Below, one piece after another: positions 61,115 through 64,000 of a stretch of DNA of 64,000 nucleotides. The stretch covers positions 4,255,501 to 4,319,500 of the forward strand of contig JBBDHG010000116.1 in the NCBI GenBank assembly GCA_037951165.1, read 5' to 3'. Both the position numbers and the translations under genes were made by a program. Positions within the stretch are counted from its first letter, which is position 1. Every line of letters starts with the position of its first letter. The DNA is from Lophius americanus (taxonomy: Eukaryota; Chordata; Actinopteri; Lophiiformes; Lophiidae). The notes under the pieces were generated by a model. The model saw only the letters and a list, made by a program, of their open reading frames with translations. It ran no database searches and was not told the DNA's origin.

Positions 61115-61445
61115 GATTGATCTCTTTGAGTTTGTTTACATTCACCAAAGATCGACTAAATTGGAAAAAAAACAAAAAACAGCATTAGTCATAAAAAAGC
61201 TTCCCCTGGTGAGTGAAATATAAACTATTAAGGTGAAATAAAATATGTTTACGAAAGATAGATTATTCATATGCACTAAATTTTCACTAAATCGAACCCA
61301 GGGTTTCGGAGATAAAGTTCCCCCTAGTGGCGGTAAAGATACCAGCAAGCTTTCTCAAAATAAATCCAGCTCTTCCTCGCACTAAGGTTATAAATTAAAA
61401 AAAAAAAAGATCCATGAAACAGACGCGTCGGCGGCGATGATTACA
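61115..61445 (-). repeat. Modular dispersed repeat, copy 5
   Basis: Minus-strand copy. AAGCTTCCCCTGGTGAGTGA near 61198, AAGTTCCCCCTAGTGG near 61316, AAATCCAGCTCTTCCTCGCAC near 61362 and GACGCGTCGGCGGCGATGAT near 61420 are the complements of the module start, module start, head and GC-rich left end of the family. Confidence 0.72.
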
Positions 61446-62989
61446 ATATCTACTACTTTAGTAAGTCCTTCACATTAAACCAGCTCTGATAGAAAAAAAA
61501 GAAAAGGGAACTGTCAGGCTGATTTATTTTCATAATACGAGCAAAAAAATTCCCAGGAAACCCAGACGTATCATCACAGATCTCTGACAAGAAGCAGCTT
61601 TTCATAAATAATTTCACGAATGTGTTCTACACAGATTGTTTCATATCTCACATCATTTTTAAGGAGAAACGGGTCTGGGCTCTTTTGGGAAAAGAAAAAT
61701 GCAAAATATTGGCCGTATATTGTCCCACCCAAGAATTAGCATTATGTAAGAAATATATGTATAAGGTAAGAACAAAACAAGAGAGTTGACTCCCAGCAGT
61801 CAGGGACACGCAGGTAAGATTGATGTGCAATGGATGAGAGGAGGATGAAGGGGTGGGGGAGAAAAAAGAATGAGCTGGTGTCAAACATGCTAGCAGGAGT
61901 GCAGATGGAGGCAATGAAATGACATTTTGTTCTCCATTTCCTCCACAGCTGTTGCTACCAGCAGGGGCAGGGGGAGAGGCAAAGTGACAGAGATGCATTG
62001 AAGGAGAATGAGACCGAGAGACGGGAAAGAAGTTATTGAAGTTTGCCAACCTGGACTTTTGCCTCTGCCCATTACTTTCCTGCCCTTCAACTGTTCGCTG
62101 CTACACCCTCTTTGTTACATCTTGCTTCACCTCCCTCCTTCTCCGGCCTCATTTATCCGCCCGTTTCCTTGCACAAGTCGACAGAGGCCACGGTCTGCCG
62201 GCGGGCTCATCCAAGGTACGTGTGGGAGTCCTAATCAGACATCCTCTGAGATTTCATACATCCATGGTGTCCCCTGTCCTCAGCAACACAAACTGAGAAG
62301 GATGGACTGAACAAAAAGAAGTATAGAGATGGCGGGGTAAGGAGACCTCCTCTACTCACTCTAAGTCATGTAAGGTCAAGTCTGGCATCTTTTATTCTGA
62401 AAATAGTGCAATCAGTATCGACAGGAAAAACCCAACAAATACAAGCAAACACGAGGATCATACATTGAAAACAATCTCGTCCTCAGGCACGAAATCTGGA
62501 GCCAAAAGCCAATCCCCTCTAAAGATCTGTGGCTGCACACAGGCTCGGATTGGGTTCACAAGTACAAGCTATCACTTGAGGACAGGACCTAATTGCGCAT
62601 GAAAAATTGATCAATGAATCCTAAAGTTAATCTTCCAGCAGGCAGACAGTGAAAACACGCCATCAATGGACTGGTGTTATACTTCTAGTGATTCTGATTT
62701 TACAGCAGCTCCTGCTCCAAGAGGAAGAGGATGGAGAGAATGAATGAAGGAGTACTTGAAGATGGGGAAGCATTTATCTTCCCAAGTCAGTCTGAAACAT
62801 ACTTTTCTCTAAATTAGAAGAAACAATCTGAAATGGAGAAGCTATTTTGCTTGATATTGCACTACAAATACGACTCGCTTCAAGAGTTTGGAAATATTTT
62901 CTCGGGACAAATGCAAAAGCAATCCCTCGTAATCCACACTCTATTCCTAAAACAGGATATACAGACATTCATATTTATAGCCTGGCTGT
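61446..62989. other. Non-coding stretch
   Basis: About 1.5 kb. Several overlapping open frames near 61890-62310 on both strands reflect a lack of stops in balanced sequence, not genes. No element recognised. Confidence 0.4.
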
Positions 62990-63415
62990 CGGTATCAGGT
63001 CGTGGTGGCAAGCAGGCTAAGAAGGGACATAGCTCTCCGAGCAACACTCTCCAGCTCTTTCCTGGGGGATCCCGAGTAGTTCCAAGGCCAGATCATATAT
63101 ATAATCCCCAAAACGAGTTCTGGGTCTACCTCAGGGACTCCTCCCAGATGGACATGCCGGGAAACACTCCAAAGGTGACCTTGGGAAATCGTGATTGGGT
63201 GCCTAAATCACCTCAACAGGATCCTTTCACCGTAGCGCCCTCCGGGTTTCAGTACCTTATCACTTAGGCTGGGCGCAGTCACCCTATGAAGGATGCTCAT
63301 TTCAGCAGCTTGTATCCTTTACCCCATCCTTTTGGCCATTACCCAGAGCTCATGACAATCGTTGAGGGCTGGTGCGTAGATGGACTGGTAAATTGAGAGC
63401 TTTGCCATTCAACTT
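62990..63415 (-). mobile_element. Rex3 (RTE-clade) LINE, ORF2 C-terminal fragment
   Basis: The minus strand from about 63405 reads SIYQSIYAPALNDCHELWVM, AKRMG, a stop, RIQAAEMSILHRVTAPSLSD. This is the Rex3 order SIYxSIxVPTLTYGHELWVxTERxRSRIQAAEMSFLRRVAGLSLRD. Further down it has frameshifted LGGVPEVDPELVLGII and ELESVARRAMSLLSLL, the C-terminal end. The tail with tandem ATGG is missing, so both ends are truncated. Dead copy on the same strand as the host exon. Confidence 0.88.
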
Positions 63416-64000
63416 AAGTCTCTTTTCATCACAAGGGGCTGATTCAGCAGCCTCACGAATGCTGGTGCTACACCATAACCAGTCCATTGCACAGTCCAAT
63501 CAGTCAAGAACGAGACACCAACGCCTGGCTTTTCAGAAGAATCAAAACCTGTTGCTAGACGGAGTTGCATTTCTGATGCACAAAAAGATGTGAGGCACAT
63601 TTTGAAATCCCTGGGATTAAACACATTACAAACTCTGAATTCGGCTTTGAATGTTAAATAAAACGGTGTTTGATTATGTGAGCCACCGGATCGTGCGCAA
63701 ACTGTGAATGTGTGCGATTGCGTGGGGATGGATTTGGTCAATAATGGAACAAACTGCTCACAGAAGCACATTGAACAGAAAGTAGCTCTGCATTATAGGT
63801 GGATGTTTCCGAGAGAGATGAGATCAGGTCGTAATCAGCGGCCACAGCGAGTGAGTGGAGGGAGGGAGTGTGTTCATTGCACCACATGGTGATTGTGAAA
63901 CGGCACACAATCAGTCTGCAGCCATCACCCACTGTCCTCTCCATTGACTACTTGACATTGAAATCCTGTCATAATTTGCGTTCTGTCTATGCCCCTCCTG
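63416..64000. other. Non-coding stretch to window end
   Basis: Nothing confidently recognised. The open frame at 63409-63771 on minus overlaps the Rex3 end and has no further resemblance. Confidence 0.4.

Noticed and set aside
61890..62310. Cluster of overlapping open frames on both strands
   Set aside because: Multiple frames open at once indicate stop-poor composition, not coding. No family resemblance in any of them.
1..64000. Any multigene system (defence locus, biosynthetic cluster, virus or provirus)
   Set aside because: There is one host exon and scattered dead transposons. No set of adjacent genes exists to support a system.

Overview
This is a stretch of animal nuclear DNA, almost certainly from a bony fish. 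The evidence for a teleost is the repeat content: Rex3 (RTE-clade) LINE 3' ends, L2/Maui-type reverse-transcriptase fragments on both strands, a jockey/CR1-like LINE 3' end, a hAT transposase of the GTF2IRD2/ZBED9 type, tRNA-headed SINEs, and many CA/GT/AT microsatellites in an AT-rich background. Nothing suggests a bacterial, organellar or viral replicon. I did not try to name the species.

Only one protein-coding exon is convincing. It is a 182-nt internal exon on the minus strand at 39144-39325, with a good acceptor and donor. It encodes 60 codons of the start of the last laminin-G/LNS domain (LNS6) of a neurexin, the domain shared by alpha- and beta-neurexins that binds neuroligins. The residues recall NRXN2 slightly more than NRXN1, so the paralog is left open. 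The rest of the window is best read as two very large neurexin introns: at least 39.1 kb downstream (coordinates 1-39143) and at least 24.6 kb upstream (39326-64000). I looked for the next LNS6 exon (the FNVGTDD and KYHVVRF regions) and for a beta-specific first exon (the YRSPVSLRGGH region) and found neither.

Layout. 1-8.3 kb is repeat-rich: a SINE, a broken hAT transposase, three copies of an internally modular repeat I cannot name, and an L2 3' end. 8.3-11 kb has little recognisable. 11-17 kb is a LINE graveyard: L2 RT on plus, L2 RT pieces on minus, a jockey/CR1-like LINE, and two diverged copies of another repeat 4 kb apart. 17-24.3 kb is repeat-poor. 24.3-37.5 kb has scattered insertions: Rex3, L2 tails, a 20-bp minisatellite, a SINE tail, a decayed DNA transposon, hairpins and an LTR-like block. 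37.5-40.7 kb carries the exon. 40.7-42.7 kb has another modular-repeat copy, a SINE and paired polypyrimidine/polypurine tracts. 42.7-50.8 kb is repeat-poor. 50.8-51.8 kb holds nested LINE pieces. 58.3 kb has a near-perfect 43-nt palindrome abutting telomere-like repeats. 61.1-63.4 kb has the last modular copy and a Rex3 ORF fragment.

No operon, CRISPR array, defence cassette or other multigene system is present. The strongest candidate for something undescribed is the modular repeat family, which occurs five times here. Boundaries given for repeats are estimates made by eye.
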